Shown: positions 41,396 through 51,424, counted from the first letter of the stretch. The stretch is 53,003 bases of DNA from Microterricola pindariensis (GCF_002936985.1 NZ_MPZN01000022.1:1-53003), one strand, 5' to 3'. Program-made: numbers and translations. Notes: generated by a model not told the origin, from the letters alone.

Positions 41396-42814
41396 CTACT
41401 CGACGAGCACGGGCCGGCGGTCGCGTTGCTGTTCGAGGAGGTCGGCTAGTTGGGTGCGGGACTTCGTGGATCTTCGCCACAGGGCGTTGGCCTCTGAACG
41501 GCCGTTTCTGAGCCAGGGCGGCGGCTTCACGTGCGGGACGCCGCCGATCATGAGGATCAGCCAGCCGCTCGTCTCGATCGTGCGGTGGTGGAACCAGCAG
41601 AGGAGCACCCCATTGCAGGTCTCGGTTTCGCCACCATCCCGGTAGGCGATGACGTGGTGGATCTCCGACCACGCGGCCGGGATCGTGCAGCCGGGGATGA
41701 TGCAGCCGCCGTCGCGGAGGCTGATCGCCCGCCGCTGGGCTGCGTTGAATACCCGGTCGATGCTGCTCAGGCTGACCAGGCGCCCGTCGTCGCCGATCAG
41801 CACGTGCTGCTGCCCGCCGGCGCAGATGAACTGCTCCACGGCGCGCAGCGAGACGGGCGCCTCGCAGCCCTCGATGAACCCGGCACCGGTGCCCGAGGCC
41901 AGGTCGGCCTGCCGCACCGAGACCAGCACCGTCGGGGCGGCGCCGCCCATCGTCGGGGCGGCGGCGCTGCGGGCGGCCCCGTCAATCAGGCTGGCGAAGA
42001 CGTCATGCCGGGCCTGCGCGGTGGCGCGCGGGTCCTTCGGCTGGTCCGGGTCGGCGTCGGCGAAGCTGGGCTTCGAGCGCGGGCTCAGGTACGCGTTCAG
42101 CAGGGCCTCGAACTTCGCGTCGACCTCCGGCAGCAGCGCCATCCTGCGGTGCACGAGGCCGTCGCGGGTGAGGCCGCCGCTGATGCCGCGGGCGGCCATG
42201 GCTCGCTCCTCAATCGGTTCGGTGCCGTCCTCGTCGAGCACGTTCTCCCAGACGCGGGCCTGGCCGCGGACCTCGTCGGCGGCGAACGGCAGTGCGGATT
42301 CGATGGTGGGGCCGGTGGCGGCGGCCACGAGCGCGGTCTCGGCGAGTTCCACGTTGAGGTCGCCGACCCGGGCCCGGATCGGGTCCAGGGTGTCGACGAT
42401 CGCCGCCGCGCTGTCGTAGCCGAGGGTGCCGGCACGGAGGGCGTCGGCTACCTGCTCGAAGCGGGCCGGCATCGTGTCGCCGGTCAGGGCGAGGCGCGGG
42501 CGGGTCGCGGATCCGAGTCGCATCCGCTGGGTGATCGTGCGCTCAGACGCGAGCGTGGTCCGGGCGAGGAGCTCGACCCCGTTGCGGCAGCCCTTCTTGG
42601 CCGAGAGGCGGTCCTCGCCGAGCTCCCGGCGGGAGCGGAACGCGACCTCCCCAGCGGCCCGGATGCGGAGCGCGTCGGCGAGCCGACCGACGGCCTCGGC
42701 CGTCGCGGTGAGCTCGAGCAGGGCATCGTCGCGCAGCATCCGCTCGTCGGAATCGGCGAGGGCGGCGGCGAGGGAGGACTGTGCATCTGCCAGTGCGTCC
42801 GTCGCGTTTCCCAT
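41396..42814 (-). CDS. DUF222 domain protein with HNH endonuclease
   Basis: This 472-residue protein has an N-terminal DUF222 region (residues about 30-280, ALLELTATAEAVGRLADALRIRAAGEVAFRSRRELG) and a C-terminal HNH nuclease: CIIPGCTIPAAWSEIHHVIAYRDGGETETCNGVLLCWFHHRTIE in outline (380-425), with both His and the Cys pairs. Members are numerous in Micrococcales genomes and often repeat-associated; their role is unknown. It converges on the SIMPL gene. Neighbouring intergenic sequence holds 14-bp inverted repeats. The N-terminal start at 42814 is an ATG with CGTGGGAAACGC before it, not a strong site. Confidence 0.85.
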   Translation of the reverse strand: MGNATDALADAQSSLAAALADSDERMLRDDALLELTATAEAVGRLADALRIRAAGEVAFRSRRELGEDRLSAKKGCRNGVELLARTTLASERTITQRMRLGSATRPRLALTGDTMPARFEQVADALRAGTLGYDSAAAIVDTLDPIRARVGDLNVELAETALVAAATGPTIESALPFAADEVRGQARVWENVLDEDGTEPIEERAMAARGISGGLTRDGLVHRRMALLPEVDAKFEALLNAYLSPRSKPSFADADPDQPKDPRATAQARHDVFASLIDGAARSAAAPTMGGAAPTVLVSVRQADLASGTGAGFIEGCEAPVSLRAVEQFICAGGQQHVLIGDDGRLVSLSSIDRVFNAAQRRAISLRDGGCIIPGCTIPAAWSEIHHVIAYRDGGETETCNGVLLCWFHHRTIETSGWLILMIGGVPHVKPPPWLRNGRSEANALWRRSTKSRTQLADLLEQQRDRRPVLVE

Positions 42815-43178
42815 GACACCATTTTACGACGGAAAGCAAGGGTTCGACGAAGAAAATCCCTGATGTGGATAACTTTCCGCGCAGTGTCGGTGGGGTGCGG
42901 TAGCGTCGGAAGTGGCGCCGCGTTCGGGCGGGAAACCGGGCTTCGGTCGCTCGTTCCTCGCTCTCTCAGCCGACGCGGGGAGAGGAACGTGGAAGGCGGA
43001 CGCGTGAGTCGCACGCCGGCTGGAGGCGGGGCACGTGATTCGCACGCCGGCTGGAGGGAGCGCCAGCGACCGAAGCCCCGACACAGCGTGAGGCTGGCAA
43101 TGGCTTCGACAGGCTCAACCAGCGGGATGCGCGGGGCGGCAGCGCGCCAGGCGCAGCCCAACGGCGGCTCGGCGCGGC
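42815..43178. other. 364-bp gene-free region with repeated elements
   Basis: No gene is supported. It holds a 14-bp inverted repeat (GGGCTTCGGTCGCT, 42938-42951, and its complement at 43065-43078) and a 24-bp direct repeat with one mismatch (43003-43026 and 43034-43057; core GCACGCCGGCTGGAGG). A GGCTTCGACAGGCTCAACCA element near 43100 resembles palindromic repeats I associate with Micrococcales. It looks like a repeat-accumulating zone. Confidence 0.65.
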
Positions 43179-43976
43179 CTAGGCGGTGGGTTCTGCGGCG
43201 GGCTCTGCGGCAGGCTCCGCGACGGGCTCTGCGACGGGTTCTCCGGCGGGCTCGACCAGGGCGGCGCGGAGCTTCTCGATCTCGCTCTCCGGCATCCCGG
43301 AGTCCGCCAGGTACTGGCTGACGGAGCCGTGCCCAGCCTCGATGCTCTGCAGCGCGGCATCGAGCACCTCGGGCGGGCTGCCGCCCATCAGGGTGCGCAG
43401 CGCGGGCGTCGCCTCGACACCGTGCTCGGCGAGCAGGGCGAGCATGCCGTCGAGCCACTCCCCGCCGAGGTTTGCCTCGGAGCGGGCATAGTCGGCCAGC
43501 ACGGTCTCGCGGTCCACGCCGGCCACGAGCAGGGCGAGGGCCACGACGACGCCGGTGCGGTCCTTGCCTGCGGTGCAGTGCACAAGCACGCCGGCGTCGG
43601 AGTCGGCGATGTCGCGCAGCGCGGTGACGACGACATCCGAATGCTCGCTCAGGATCTTCTCGTAGAGCGCTTCCAGGCTCACGTTGCCCTCGGCCTGGGA
43701 GGCGCCGGAGCCCTCGAAGACGGGAAGCCGCACCGTCCGGATGCCGGTGCCGTCCAGGTCGTCCGGCATCATCGTCGCCTCGAAGTCATCGCGCAGGTCG
43801 ATCACGAGCCGCACGCCGAGCCGCATCAGATCGCCCTTGCCGGCGTCCCCGAGCTTGCTCAGACCATCGGAGCGGAACAGCTTGCCCGGGCGCACGACCC
43901 CGCCGGCGGCGGGATACCCACCCACGTCACGGAAGTTGAAGGTGCCGGAAACGGGGATGCGGTCGTGCGGGTTCAT
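43179..43976 (-). CDS. Tyrosine-protein phosphatase (Y_phosphatase3) with a repeat tail
   Basis: This 265-residue protein contains the Cys-based phosphatase loop HCTAGKDRTG at 133-142, with nucleophile Cys134 and Arg140, and the conserved start SGTFNFRDVGGYP at 10-22. Such enzymes remove phosphate from tyrosine or from phosphoinositide-like groups. The core ends near residue 241; the tail is AEPVAEPAAEP repeats. ATG at 43976 follows the smpB stop by 2 nt, so it is probably co-transcribed with smpB. Substrates are unknown. Confidence 0.9.
   Translation of the reverse strand: MNPHDRIPVSGTFNFRDVGGYPAAGGVVRPGKLFRSDGLSKLGDAGKGDLMRLGVRLVIDLRDDFEATMMPDDLDGTGIRTVRLPVFEGSGASQAEGNVSLEALYEKILSEHSDVVVTALRDIADSDAGVLVHCTAGKDRTGVVVALALLVAGVDRETVLADYARSEANLGGEWLDGMLALLAEHGVEATPALRTLMGGSPPEVLDAALQSIEAGHGSVSQYLADSGMPESEIEKLRAALVEPAGEPVAEPVAEPAAEPAAEPTA
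43189..43248. repeat. Five 12-bp tandem units at the 3' end of the phosphatase gene
   Basis: GGCTCTGCGGCA-type units repeat five times (43189-43248) with small changes. On the minus strand they encode AEPV/AEPA repeats next to the stop codon. The 12-bp period keeps the frame. Confidence 0.88.
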
Positions 43977-43978
43977 GC

Positions 43979-44455
43979 TCAGTCTCCGAGATTCTTCCTG
44001 CTGGCGATGGCCCGGTCGGACTCACGCTTGTCCTGACGTTCGCGCAGCGCCTGGCGCTTGTCGTATTCCTTCTTGCCCTTCGCCACCGCGAGCTCGACCT
44101 TGGCGCGGCCGTCCTTGAAGTAGATCTGCAGCGGGATGAGGGTGTAGCCGCCCTCTTTGGTCTTGTGGCTGATCTTGACGATCTCCTGCTTGTGCAGCAG
44201 CAGCTTGCGCTTGCGCCGCGGCGGGTGGTTCGTCCAGGTGCCGCCAGAGTACTCGGGGATGTGCACGGCGTCGAGCCAGATCTCGCCGCCCTCGATGAAG
44301 GCGTAGCCGTCGACCAGGCTGGCCCGGCCGGCACGCAATGACTTGACCTCGGTCCCCGAGAGCGACATGCCGGCCTCGTAGGTGTCCTCGATCGTGTAGT
44401 CGTGGCGGGCCTTGCGATTGGTGGCCACGACCTTCTCGCCACGTTCCCTGGGCAC
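43979..44455 (-). CDS. smpB: tmRNA-binding protein SmpB
   Basis: SmpB binds tmRNA and carries it to stalled ribosomes. The 158 residues match in length and in the motifs [37 protein letters not shown] and [11 protein letters not shown], with the basic tail [25 protein letters not shown] that probes the mRNA channel. In many actinobacteria smpB follows ftsX directly; here an ABC exporter pair intervenes. The ATG at 44455 begins MPRERGEKV. ssrA lies further along the same strand. Confidence 0.96.
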   Translation of the reverse strand: MPRERGEKVVATNRKARHDYTIEDTYEAGMSLSGTEVKSLRAGRASLVDGYAFIEGGEIWLDAVHIPEYSGGTWTNHPPRRKRKLLLHKQEIVKISHKTKEGGYTLIPLQIYFKDGRAKVELAVAKGKKEYDKRQALRERQDKRESDRAIASRKNLGD

Positions 44456-44509
44456 GACGGGCTCCTTCTGTCTGGGGGTGGCCCGGCAGATGCCGAGCAG
44501 CCTTTCACT

Positions 44510-45175
44510 CTAACGGATGCCGCCGCCCAGTGTGGAGCGCACATCGGCCGCGTCGATCAGCGCCTGGTCGGCCGAGGCGACGAGCAGCGCCCGTCCGTCC
44601 GCGCGCTGGGCGCCCAGCACGGCGATCATCGCGTCGGCGGACGCCCGGTCCAGGCCCGTCGTCGGCTCGTCGAGGATGAGCAGCGGTGGCTCCAGCAGCA
44701 GCGCGCGGGCCAAGGCGACGTGCCGGCGCTCGCCGGGCGAGAGCTCGGCCGGGCGGGCGGAGGCCACCTCGGCCAGCCCGAACTCGGCCAGCAGCTGGTG
44801 CGCGCGCCCCTGCAGCTCGGCGCCCCGGCGCCGGGGCACGGCCGGCAGCAGCACGTTCTCCAGCACGCTCAGGTGGCCGAGCAGCGTCGCCTCCTGGTCG
44901 ACGTAGCCGATGTGCGCCGCACGCCGCGAGGCGACGGCATCCTCACCGAGCGCGGCCAGGTCCTCGCCGTTCCAGGCGACGGTGCCGGACGTCGGGCGCA
45001 GCAGCCCGGCCGCCACTCGCAGCACGCTGCTCTTGCCGGAGCCGAGCGGCCCGGCCACGCAGTGCAGGCGCCCGGTGCGGAGACCGAGGTCGAGCGAGTC
45101 GGCGAGCACGGTCAGGGTGCCGGAGCGGTCGGCGAAGGCCACGCTCACGGCGCGGAGTTCAAGAAGCGATGCCAC
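44510..45175 (-). CDS. ABC exporter ATP-binding protein
   Basis: This 221-residue ATPase powers the adjacent FtsX-like permease. Walker A is GPLGSGKSSVL, the signature is LSPGERRHVALARALL, and Walker B is LLILDEPTTGLD. The spacing and size match MacB/LolD-type exporters. The start GTG at 45175 overlaps the permease end by 17 nt; the longer frame upstream would translate the permease in another frame and is unlikely. The smpB gene follows 54 nt downstream. The cargo is unknown, probably a lipid or cell-wall compound. Confidence 0.88.
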   Translation of the reverse strand: MASLLELRAVSVAFADRSGTLTVLADSLDLGLRTGRLHCVAGPLGSGKSSVLRVAAGLLRPTSGTVAWNGEDLAALGEDAVASRRAAHIGYVDQEATLLGHLSVLENVLLPAVPRRRGAELQGRAHQLLAEFGLAEVASARPAELSPGERRHVALARALLLEPPLLILDEPTTGLDRASADAMIAVLGAQRADGRALLVASADQALIDAADVRSTLGGGIR

Positions 45176-48100
45176 GGGACAGGGCCGCCTTTCGGGCTGG
45201 GATCTTCTCGGCTGACGGCGAGGAAGACGGGCGGGGGCGGGGCGGCAGCAGGAGCAGTGCGGCGGCGAGCCCGGCGACCAACGCCGCGCTGACCGGGGTG
45301 TTGACGCTGTCGATGCCGGCGGAGCTGAGCACGAACCAGAGCGCGTAGCTGCCGAGCAGCGCGGCGGCCAGCGGGGCGGCGAGCGACTCGGCCAGCGCGG
45401 CCAACCGGACCTCGCGCGGCAGCCAGCCGCTGGCCGCCAACACGGCCGCGGGGGCGTCGCCCGGCTCGAGCGTGGCGACCTCCCGGTCGCGCTGTCGCAC
45501 CACGGCGAGCAGCACCAGGCCGGCGGCCACTCCGGCCCCGGCGAGGAGGAGCTGGGCAGGGCCGACCCCACCCGGCTCGGCGCTTGGCCGCGGTGAGCGC
45601 GGCGACGGGGCCATCACCGCGCCGACGGCGGCAGCGCGCGGCAGTGAGGCGGCGGGGCTGCGCCAGGCACGCTGCAGGCCCCACAGCAGGGGCGAGCGCG
45701 GCATCCGCACGATCCGGGCGGCCGGCAGGGATTCCGCAGCCGACGGGTCCGCGCCGAGCACGCGGGCTTCCGGCCGCCGCTCGAACTCGCGCGCACGCGC
45801 GTCGCCCCGCGCGTGCTGCAGCTCGGCCTCGCTCGCCGTCCACGCGCGGGGCGCCCGGGTCGCCCGTGCAAGCGCCGTGAGCGCGATCGCCGTGCCGGCG
45901 AGCAGCGCGGCGGCGACAACGGTCGCGGTCAGGCCCGGGTCGGCGGCGACGAGAACGGCGGCCAGACCGGCGGCCGCGAGCACCGGCAGCGCGACGGCAT
46001 GCTCGGCCGCGAACCAGGCCACGATGCGCCGGCTCCGCCAGCCGAGCCCGCGGAGCACGGCGGCCTCCCGGCGTCGGGCCGACACGGCGCCCGCTTCGAT
46101 CACGGCGAAAGCGCCGAGCACGGCAAGCAGCGCCGTGCCGAGCAACAGCTGTGTACCCGCGCCGAGGCCGGCTCCGGCCGCGGCGGCCGGCCCGAGCACG
46201 CTCCAGCGCTGCTGGATGACGCCGAGCTCCCCCACCCTTTGCGGGGTCGCAGCATCCATGGTGCCGAAGGCGTAGCCGCCGACGCTCACCTTCAGGTCCT
46301 CGCCCTGGCTGCCGGCGACGATCGTGGCGCGGTAGCCGAGCCGCTCGATCTTGCGGGCGGCCTGCGTGACGGCGCTGATGCCGGCCGCGTCGTAGCGCTC
46401 GACGCCGGCGACGCGCACCCGCACCGCGTCGACCTTGTTCTCGCTGCGGAAAGCGACGCTGTTGATGTCGGCGATCGCGCTCGTGCGCCCGGCGGCCAGG
46501 CCGAGCGGGCCGAAGCCGGCGACCGGGGATCCCACCGACAGGCCCTCGTCGTCCGCGGTCGCGAGCAACGTGGCGTCACTCGGCTCGTATGCCCCGAGCG
46601 GAATGCCGGCGGCGAGCTCGGTGATGGCGCGCTGCCCGCCGGTGCTGAACCCGCCGACGCTGATCCCGGCCCGATACTCGCCCTGGGTGGGCACCCCCCG
46701 CTCGCGTGCCCGGACGACGCCGAAAACCGACTCGGTGCCGGCGAGGTCGGGATTCACGTCTGCTCCGCCGCGCAGGCTCTCGTTGAGAACGCTTCCGGCA
46801 TCCCCGCCGAGCTTGTGGAATCCGACGCCATCCAGGCGCACCTCCTGCGCCCCCTCGGATCCGACGGTGGCGACACCCGGCGCGAGGTCGTGCACGCTCA
46901 CCGGGCTGGACAGGTCCACGTAGAACGGGTAGTCGGGGAACGCCGACTCCGGCGCGGGACGGGGAACCGTGCCGGGCCAGGGAAGCGAGAGTGCGCCATA
47001 GGACGCGGGATTCAGCAGCACGGAGGCGTCGATGCTGACCGGCGGCAACGCAACGCCCGGGTCGCCGTTGCGCACGGCATCCGGAATCGGCGGGTTGGGC
47101 ACGTAGCCGCCGCTGTTCTCGAGTGGATCGGGGAGTGGACCGCTCGGCCCGAACGACTCCACGCTGAGCTCGGCGCGAAGCGCACCTGCGGCGAGATCAT
47201 CGGCGAGGAGCATGGGCACAACGGGCATCATGGTGCCCGTGTAGGCGTTGGGGTCCGGCTCCTCGCCGCGTTCGCGCATGATGCGCGCATACTCCAGGTA
47301 TGCCGCCCCGGCCAGGAACTCGTCCTGGAACTTCTGGGTGGCCCGCGCGGTGGCGTTGATCGCGCGGGCCGCGGGGGTGTCGTGTGCCTCCGCCCAGGAC
47401 TCGAGGGCGTCGTAGTCGACCGGCGCCGGGCCCCCGAGGTCGATCAGCGGGTCAAGGAAGCCGCCGGCTGTGCCGAGCAGCGCCCGCTCGGCGTTCGGGT
47501 CGATGAGCGTCATCCGCAGGTCGCCGCTGAACGAGGCCGGCATATGCAGGGTGATCGTCTGGCCGTCGCTCTCACCGGTGCTCGAGTACGTGCCGTCGAG
47601 GGCCTCCATCCACACCGCCGTCCGCCACCGGGGCGCGCTCGCCCACGGGAACAGCGAGCACGGGATCGCCACAGCGCCGATCGAGCAGGAGGAGTTGACG
47701 TCGTCGACCACCGCGGGCAGTTCCGGCGGCACGTTGGCTCGGTCCAGCGTCAGCGCAGCGGTGTTCTCGGTGATCAGCCGCTCGCCGAGGCCGCTGTCAC
47801 CGAGCAGGCGCAGCACCGCCCGGTAGCTCTCGGGCGCCGAGACGGGTTGGCCGAGGTCGACCGGGATGCGCACCTGGGTCTGGTAGCCGCGCTGGCCGGG
47901 CACGACGATCTGGGCGATCGGGGCAGCCAGATCCACGCCGGCCAGCGCGCGGATGGCCTCGACGTCGGCGAGGCTGAGCTGCTCCTCCCCCGTGTACAGC
48001 GAGTTCGGGGCGAGCAGCGTCGGCGCCTCGCTGGCCGCATCCGCCGTCACCAGGATGTCGTAGATCCCGCGCGAGGACGGGTCGACGCTCGCGGCCAGGG

Positions 48101-48212
48101 CGGCGGATGCCGCGTCCTGCAGCAGCGCGGAGCCGAGCAGCAGCACGGCCAGAGCTCCGACGGTCACAGCGCGCACAGGCGCACGCAGTAACCGCCGGAG
48201 CGCGCTGGGCAC
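45159..48212 (-). CDS. Large FtsX-like ABC permease
   Basis: This 1,017-residue permease has one N-terminal helix (about residues 15-36, VRAVTVGALAVLLLGSALL), a large extracellular region of nearly 600 residues, and a C-terminal set of helices with AVLGAFAVIEAGAVSARRREAAVLRGLGWRSRRI, the FtsX/MacB-type coupling loop, at about 650-690. A second block of helices closes the protein. It starts at GTG 48212, overlapping the ftsX stop by 1 nt (TAGTG), and overlaps its ATPase gene. It is likely an exporter or mechanotransmission complex placed between ftsEX and smpB. No substrate can be assigned. Confidence 0.85.
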   Translation of the reverse strand: MPSALRRLLRAPVRAVTVGALAVLLLGSALLQDAASAALAASVDPSSRGIYDILVTADAASEAPTLLAPNSLYTGEEQLSLADVEAIRALAGVDLAAPIAQIVVPGQRGYQTQVRIPVDLGQPVSAPESYRAVLRLLGDSGLGERLITENTAALTLDRANVPPELPAVVDDVNSSCSIGAVAIPCSLFPWASAPRWRTAVWMEALDGTYSSTGESDGQTITLHMPASFSGDLRMTLIDPNAERALLGTAGGFLDPLIDLGGPAPVDYDALESWAEAHDTPAARAINATARATQKFQDEFLAGAAYLEYARIMRERGEEPDPNAYTGTMMPVVPMLLADDLAAGALRAELSVESFGPSGPLPDPLENSGGYVPNPPIPDAVRNGDPGVALPPVSIDASVLLNPASYGALSLPWPGTVPRPAPESAFPDYPFYVDLSSPVSVHDLAPGVATVGSEGAQEVRLDGVGFHKLGGDAGSVLNESLRGGADVNPDLAGTESVFGVVRARERGVPTQGEYRAGISVGGFSTGGQRAITELAAGIPLGAYEPSDATLLATADDEGLSVGSPVAGFGPLGLAAGRTSAIADINSVAFRSENKVDAVRVRVAGVERYDAAGISAVTQAARKIERLGYRATIVAGSQGEDLKVSVGGYAFGTMDAATPQRVGELGVIQQRWSVLGPAAAAGAGLGAGTQLLLGTALLAVLGAFAVIEAGAVSARRREAAVLRGLGWRSRRIVAWFAAEHAVALPVLAAAGLAAVLVAADPGLTATVVAAALLAGTAIALTALARATRAPRAWTASEAELQHARGDARAREFERRPEARVLGADPSAAESLPAARIVRMPRSPLLWGLQRAWRSPAASLPRAAAVGAVMAPSPRSPRPSAEPGGVGPAQLLLAGAGVAAGLVLLAVVRQRDREVATLEPGDAPAAVLAASGWLPREVRLAALAESLAAPLAAALLGSYALWFVLSSAGIDSVNTPVSAALVAGLAAALLLLPPRPRPSSSPSAEKIPARKAALSRGIAS

Positions 48213-49126
48213 TAGACCTTCAGATACCTGGAAATGGCGAAGTTGGCCGAGAAGGCGGCGAGCACGGCGCCGACGACGAGCAGGATCGGCACTACCACGA
48301 GGGCGTCCTTGACGTCGACGAAGCTGGTGAACTGCATCGCGCTGCCGAGGTAGCCCTGCACGAAGAAGTGAACGATTCCCACCACCGCGCCGCCGGCCAG
48401 CAGTGAGCCGAGCAGGGCGGCGAAGACGCCCTCCAGCACGAACGGCGTCTGGATGAAGCGGTTCGATGCTCCGACGAGGCGCATGATGCCGATCTCCCGC
48501 CGCCGGGAGAAGGCCGACAGCCGGATGGTGGTGGCGATCAGCAGCACGGCGGCGATCAGCATGAGCGCCGCGATGCCGATGGCGGTGTAACTGGCCGCGT
48601 TCAGCACCGAGAAGATCTGGTCGAGGTAGCGCCGCTGGTCGGTGACGGTCTCCACGCCCGGCATCGTGCCGAGGCTCTCGGAGAGCACCGCGGCGTTGGA
48701 CGGGTCGATCAGGTTCACCCAGAACGTCTGGTTGAGCTGGTCGGCCGTGACGTACTCGGTGACGGGGTTGCCCTCGAACTGCTTCTGGAAGTTCTTGAAC
48801 GCCTCCTCGTGCGACTCGAAGAACCACTTGTCGATGAAGGGCGAGAGCACGGCGGAGTCCAGCTGCGCCTCGACGGCGTCGATCTGCTCCTGGGTCGCCT
48901 CACCGCCGGCGCAGGACTCCCCCGGCGAGATGTCGGTGCAGAGGTAGACGGCGACCTGCGCCTTGTCGTACCAGACGCTCTTCATCTGCGAGATCTGCAT
49001 CTGCATGAGCACGGCCACGCCGACGAAGGTCAGCGAGATGAATGTGACGAGAACGACGGAAACCACCATCGACGCGTTGCGGCGCAGGCCGTTGGCGGCC
49101 TCGCCGAGTACCAGACCGAGTCTCAT
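48212..49126 (-). CDS. ftsX: Cell division membrane protein FtsX
   Basis: FtsX with FtsE forms an ABC complex that activates cell-wall hydrolases at the septum. The 304-residue protein has an N-terminal helix ([22 protein letters not shown], about 19-40), an extracellular domain with a close Cys pair ([12 protein letters not shown]), and three C-terminal helices around [20 protein letters not shown], the coupling helix. The start overlaps ftsE by 4 nt and its stop overlaps the following permease. This is the typical actinobacterial order after prfB. Confidence 0.94.
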   Translation of the reverse strand: MRLGLVLGEAANGLRRNASMVVSVVLVTFISLTFVGVAVLMQMQISQMKSVWYDKAQVAVYLCTDISPGESCAGGEATQEQIDAVEAQLDSAVLSPFIDKWFFESHEEAFKNFQKQFEGNPVTEYVTADQLNQTFWVNLIDPSNAAVLSESLGTMPGVETVTDQRRYLDQIFSVLNAASYTAIGIAALMLIAAVLLIATTIRLSAFSRRREIGIMRLVGASNRFIQTPFVLEGVFAALLGSLLAGGAVVGIVHFFVQGYLGSAMQFTSFVDVKDALVVVPILLVVGAVLAAFSANFAISRYLKV

Positions 49127-50148
49127 TTCGTCGGCCCCACTTCTTGTGCATTGCTCTGATCGTTGTTCTCGCCCGGGCCGCGGAGGCCCAGCTTCTCGGC
49201 GAGACCCAGTTGTTCTGGCACCTCGTGCCTGGCCACCGGCAGCAGCGGCCGGATCATGCTGCCCGTCATCGGGGCGGGCGGCGCGGCGGGGGCCGGCTGC
49301 ACCGCCTGGGCCGCGGCGGTGACGGCGGCCGCGGCATCCGTCACCTCGTCATTGAACTCGGGCTCGACGTAGAGCGGCTGCGACATGGTGCTGGTCGGCA
49401 CGGCGCTCGTGGCGGGCGCGGCTGCGGCGACGGATTCGGGGCCGACGGCCAGGATCGGCACGGCGCTCGTGGCGTAGCCGCCGTGGCGCTCATCGCGCAC
49501 GATGGTTCCGGCGCTCAGCTCGATCACGCGGCGCTGCATCTGGTCGACGATGGCCGCCTCGTGCGTGGCCATCATGACGGTGGTTCCTCCGGCGTTGATG
49601 CGCTCGAGCAGGGTCATGATGCCGGTGCTGGTCGTCGGGTCGAGGTTTCCCGTCGGCTCGTCGGCGAGCAGCACCTGCGGCTTGTTCACGATGGCGCGGG
49701 CGATGGCAACGCGCTGCTGCTCACCGCCGGAGAGCTCGTGCGGGTAGCGCTGGGCCTTGCCGTCGAGGCCGACCATCTTCAGCGTGTCCGGCACGGCCTC
49801 CTGGATGTAGCCGCGCGACTTGCCGATGACCTGCAGCGTGAACGCCACGTTGTCGTAGACGGTCTTGTTCGGCAGCAGCCGGAAGTCCTGGAAGACGACG
49901 CCGAGGTTGCGCCGGAAGTACGGGATCTTGCGGTTGGAGATTGTTCCCAGGTCTTGGCCGAGCACGTGGATGCTGCCGGTGCTCGGTTTCTCCTCTTTCA
50001 GCACGAGCCGCAGGCAGCTGGATTTGCCCGAGCCTGACGCGCCGATGAGGAAGACGAACTCGCCCCGGAGAATTTCAAGGTCGATCGCGTTCAGCGCCGG
50101 CCGTGTGGTTCCCGGGTATTTCTTGGTGACGTGGTCAAAGCGAATCAT
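49123..50148 (-). CDS. ftsE: Cell division ATP-binding protein FtsE with a long C-terminal extension
   Basis: FtsE is the ATPase partner of FtsX. The core (residues 1-224) has Walker [10 protein letters not shown] (36-44), signature [12 protein letters not shown], Walker [13 protein letters not shown] and H-loop ATHE. The usual length is about 229; here 117 more residues follow, rich in Ala, Pro and acidic residues and probably disordered, ending in a charged helix ([17 protein letters not shown]). GGAGG lies 3 nt before the ATG. It is 97 nt downstream of prfB. The extension may mediate contacts with other division factors. Confidence 0.94.
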   Translation of the reverse strand: MIRFDHVTKKYPGTTRPALNAIDLEILRGEFVFLIGASGSGKSSCLRLVLKEEKPSTGSIHVLGQDLGTISNRKIPYFRRNLGVVFQDFRLLPNKTVYDNVAFTLQVIGKSRGYIQEAVPDTLKMVGLDGKAQRYPHELSGGEQQRVAIARAIVNKPQVLLADEPTGNLDPTTSTGIMTLLERINAGGTTVMMATHEAAIVDQMQRRVIELSAGTIVRDERHGGYATSAVPILAVGPESVAAAAPATSAVPTSTMSQPLYVEPEFNDEVTDAAAAVTAAAQAVQPAPAAPPAPMTGSMIRPLLPVARHEVPEQLGLAEKLGLRGPGENNDQSNAQEVGPTK

Positions 50149-50245
50149 GACCCTCCGAGCTTAGGCAGCGGTGCGAAGAAACGGCGCAGCGACGCGCCAC
50201 GTCTCAGCTTGGCGTCGAACAGTGGCGGCAAGTGTGACGCTCGGG

Positions 50246-51349
50246 CTAGTGGGCACCCTTGCGCCAGCGGATGCCGGCGGAGATGAACCCGTCCAGGTCG
50301 CCGTCGAACACGTTGCTCGGGTTGTTGACCTCGTAGTCGGTGCGCAGGTCCTTGACCATTTGGTACGGCGCGAGCACGTAGCTGCGCATCTGGTCGCCCC
50401 AGCTGGCCGTGATGTTGCCGGCGAACTCCTTCTTCGTGGCGGCCTCCTGCTCGCGCTGCAGCAGGAGCAGGCGCGACTGCAGAACGCGCAGCGCGGCCGC
50501 GCGGTTCTGGATCTGGCTCTTCTCGTTCTGGCAGCTGACGACGATGCCGGTCGGCAGGTGGGTGATGCGCACGGCGGAGTCGGTCGTGTTCACCGACTGG
50601 CCGCCGGGGCCGCTGGAGCGGAACACGTCGATGCGGATGTCCGCCTCGGGCACGTCGACCGACTGGGCCTGCTCGATCAGGGGAACCACCTCGACGGCGG
50701 CGAAGCTGGTCTGGCGCTTGCCCGCGGCGCCGAAGGGCGACATCCGCACCAGGCGGTGGGTGCCGGCCTCCACGCTCAGGGTGCCGAACGCGTAGGGGGC
50801 GTCGACCTCGAAGGTGGTCGACTTGATGCCGGCCTCCTCGGCGTAGCTGGTGTCGAGCACACGCACCGGGTACTTGTGCTTCTCGGCCCAGCGCAGGTAC
50901 ATGCGCATCAGCATCTCGGCGAAGTCGGCGGCGTCGACGCCGCCGGCGCCGGCGCGGATCGTGACGACGGCCGGGCTCGGGTCGAACTCGCCGTCGAGCA
51001 GCGTCTGCACCTCGAGCTCGCCCATCAGCTTCTGCAGGCTGGCCAGTTCGGCGCGCGCCTCCTGGGCGCTCTCGTCGTCGCCGGCCTCGTTGGCGAGCTC
51101 GACGAGCACCTCGAGGTCGTCCAGCCGGCTGCCGATGCTGGTGATCTTGGCGAGCTCTGACTGGCGGTGGCTGAGCGCGCTGGTCACCTTCTGGGCGTTG
51201 TCGGTGTCGTCCCAGAGGTCGGGGGCACCGGCCGCCTCACTCAGGCGTGCGATGTCGGCGGTGATGGCGTCCACGTCGAGCACGGCGCGAATGTCGCCAA
51301 AAGTGGACCGCAGGGCGGCAATCTGTTCGGATATATCGAGCTCAATCAT
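50246..51349 (-). CDS. prfB: Peptide chain release factor 2
   Basis: RF2 ends translation at UGA and UAA. The 367 residues contain the SPF recognition motif in [15 protein letters not shown] and the catalytic GGQ in [17 protein letters not shown]. The N-terminal helical domain and C-terminal WRKGAH tail are complete. The frame is uninterrupted: the programmed frameshift known from many bacteria is not present, as is usual in this group. The ATG at 51349 divides a short divergent region with the MFS gene. It heads the prfB-ftsE-ftsX cluster. Confidence 0.97.
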   Translation of the reverse strand: MIELDISEQIAALRSTFGDIRAVLDVDAITADIARLSEAAGAPDLWDDTDNAQKVTSALSHRQSELAKITSIGSRLDDLEVLVELANEAGDDESAQEARAELASLQKLMGELEVQTLLDGEFDPSPAVVTIRAGAGGVDAADFAEMLMRMYLRWAEKHKYPVRVLDTSYAEEAGIKSTTFEVDAPYAFGTLSVEAGTHRLVRMSPFGAAGKRQTSFAAVEVVPLIEQAQSVDVPEADIRIDVFRSSGPGGQSVNTTDSAVRITHLPTGIVVSCQNEKSQIQNRAAALRVLQSRLLLLQREQEAATKKEFAGNITASWGDQMRSYVLAPYQMVKDLRTDYEVNNPSNVFDGDLDGFISAGIRWRKGAH

Positions 51350-51424
51350 GTCGGCACCAGCCTAATACTCCGCGAGACGTCGGGCGGCTGCCGCGCTCGA
51401 CGGCTGAAGTAGCATCGAGGAACC

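Noticed and set aside
50246-51349. Programmed frameshift in prfB
   Set aside because: The RF2 gene is one continuous frame from ATG to stop, as is normal for actinobacteria.
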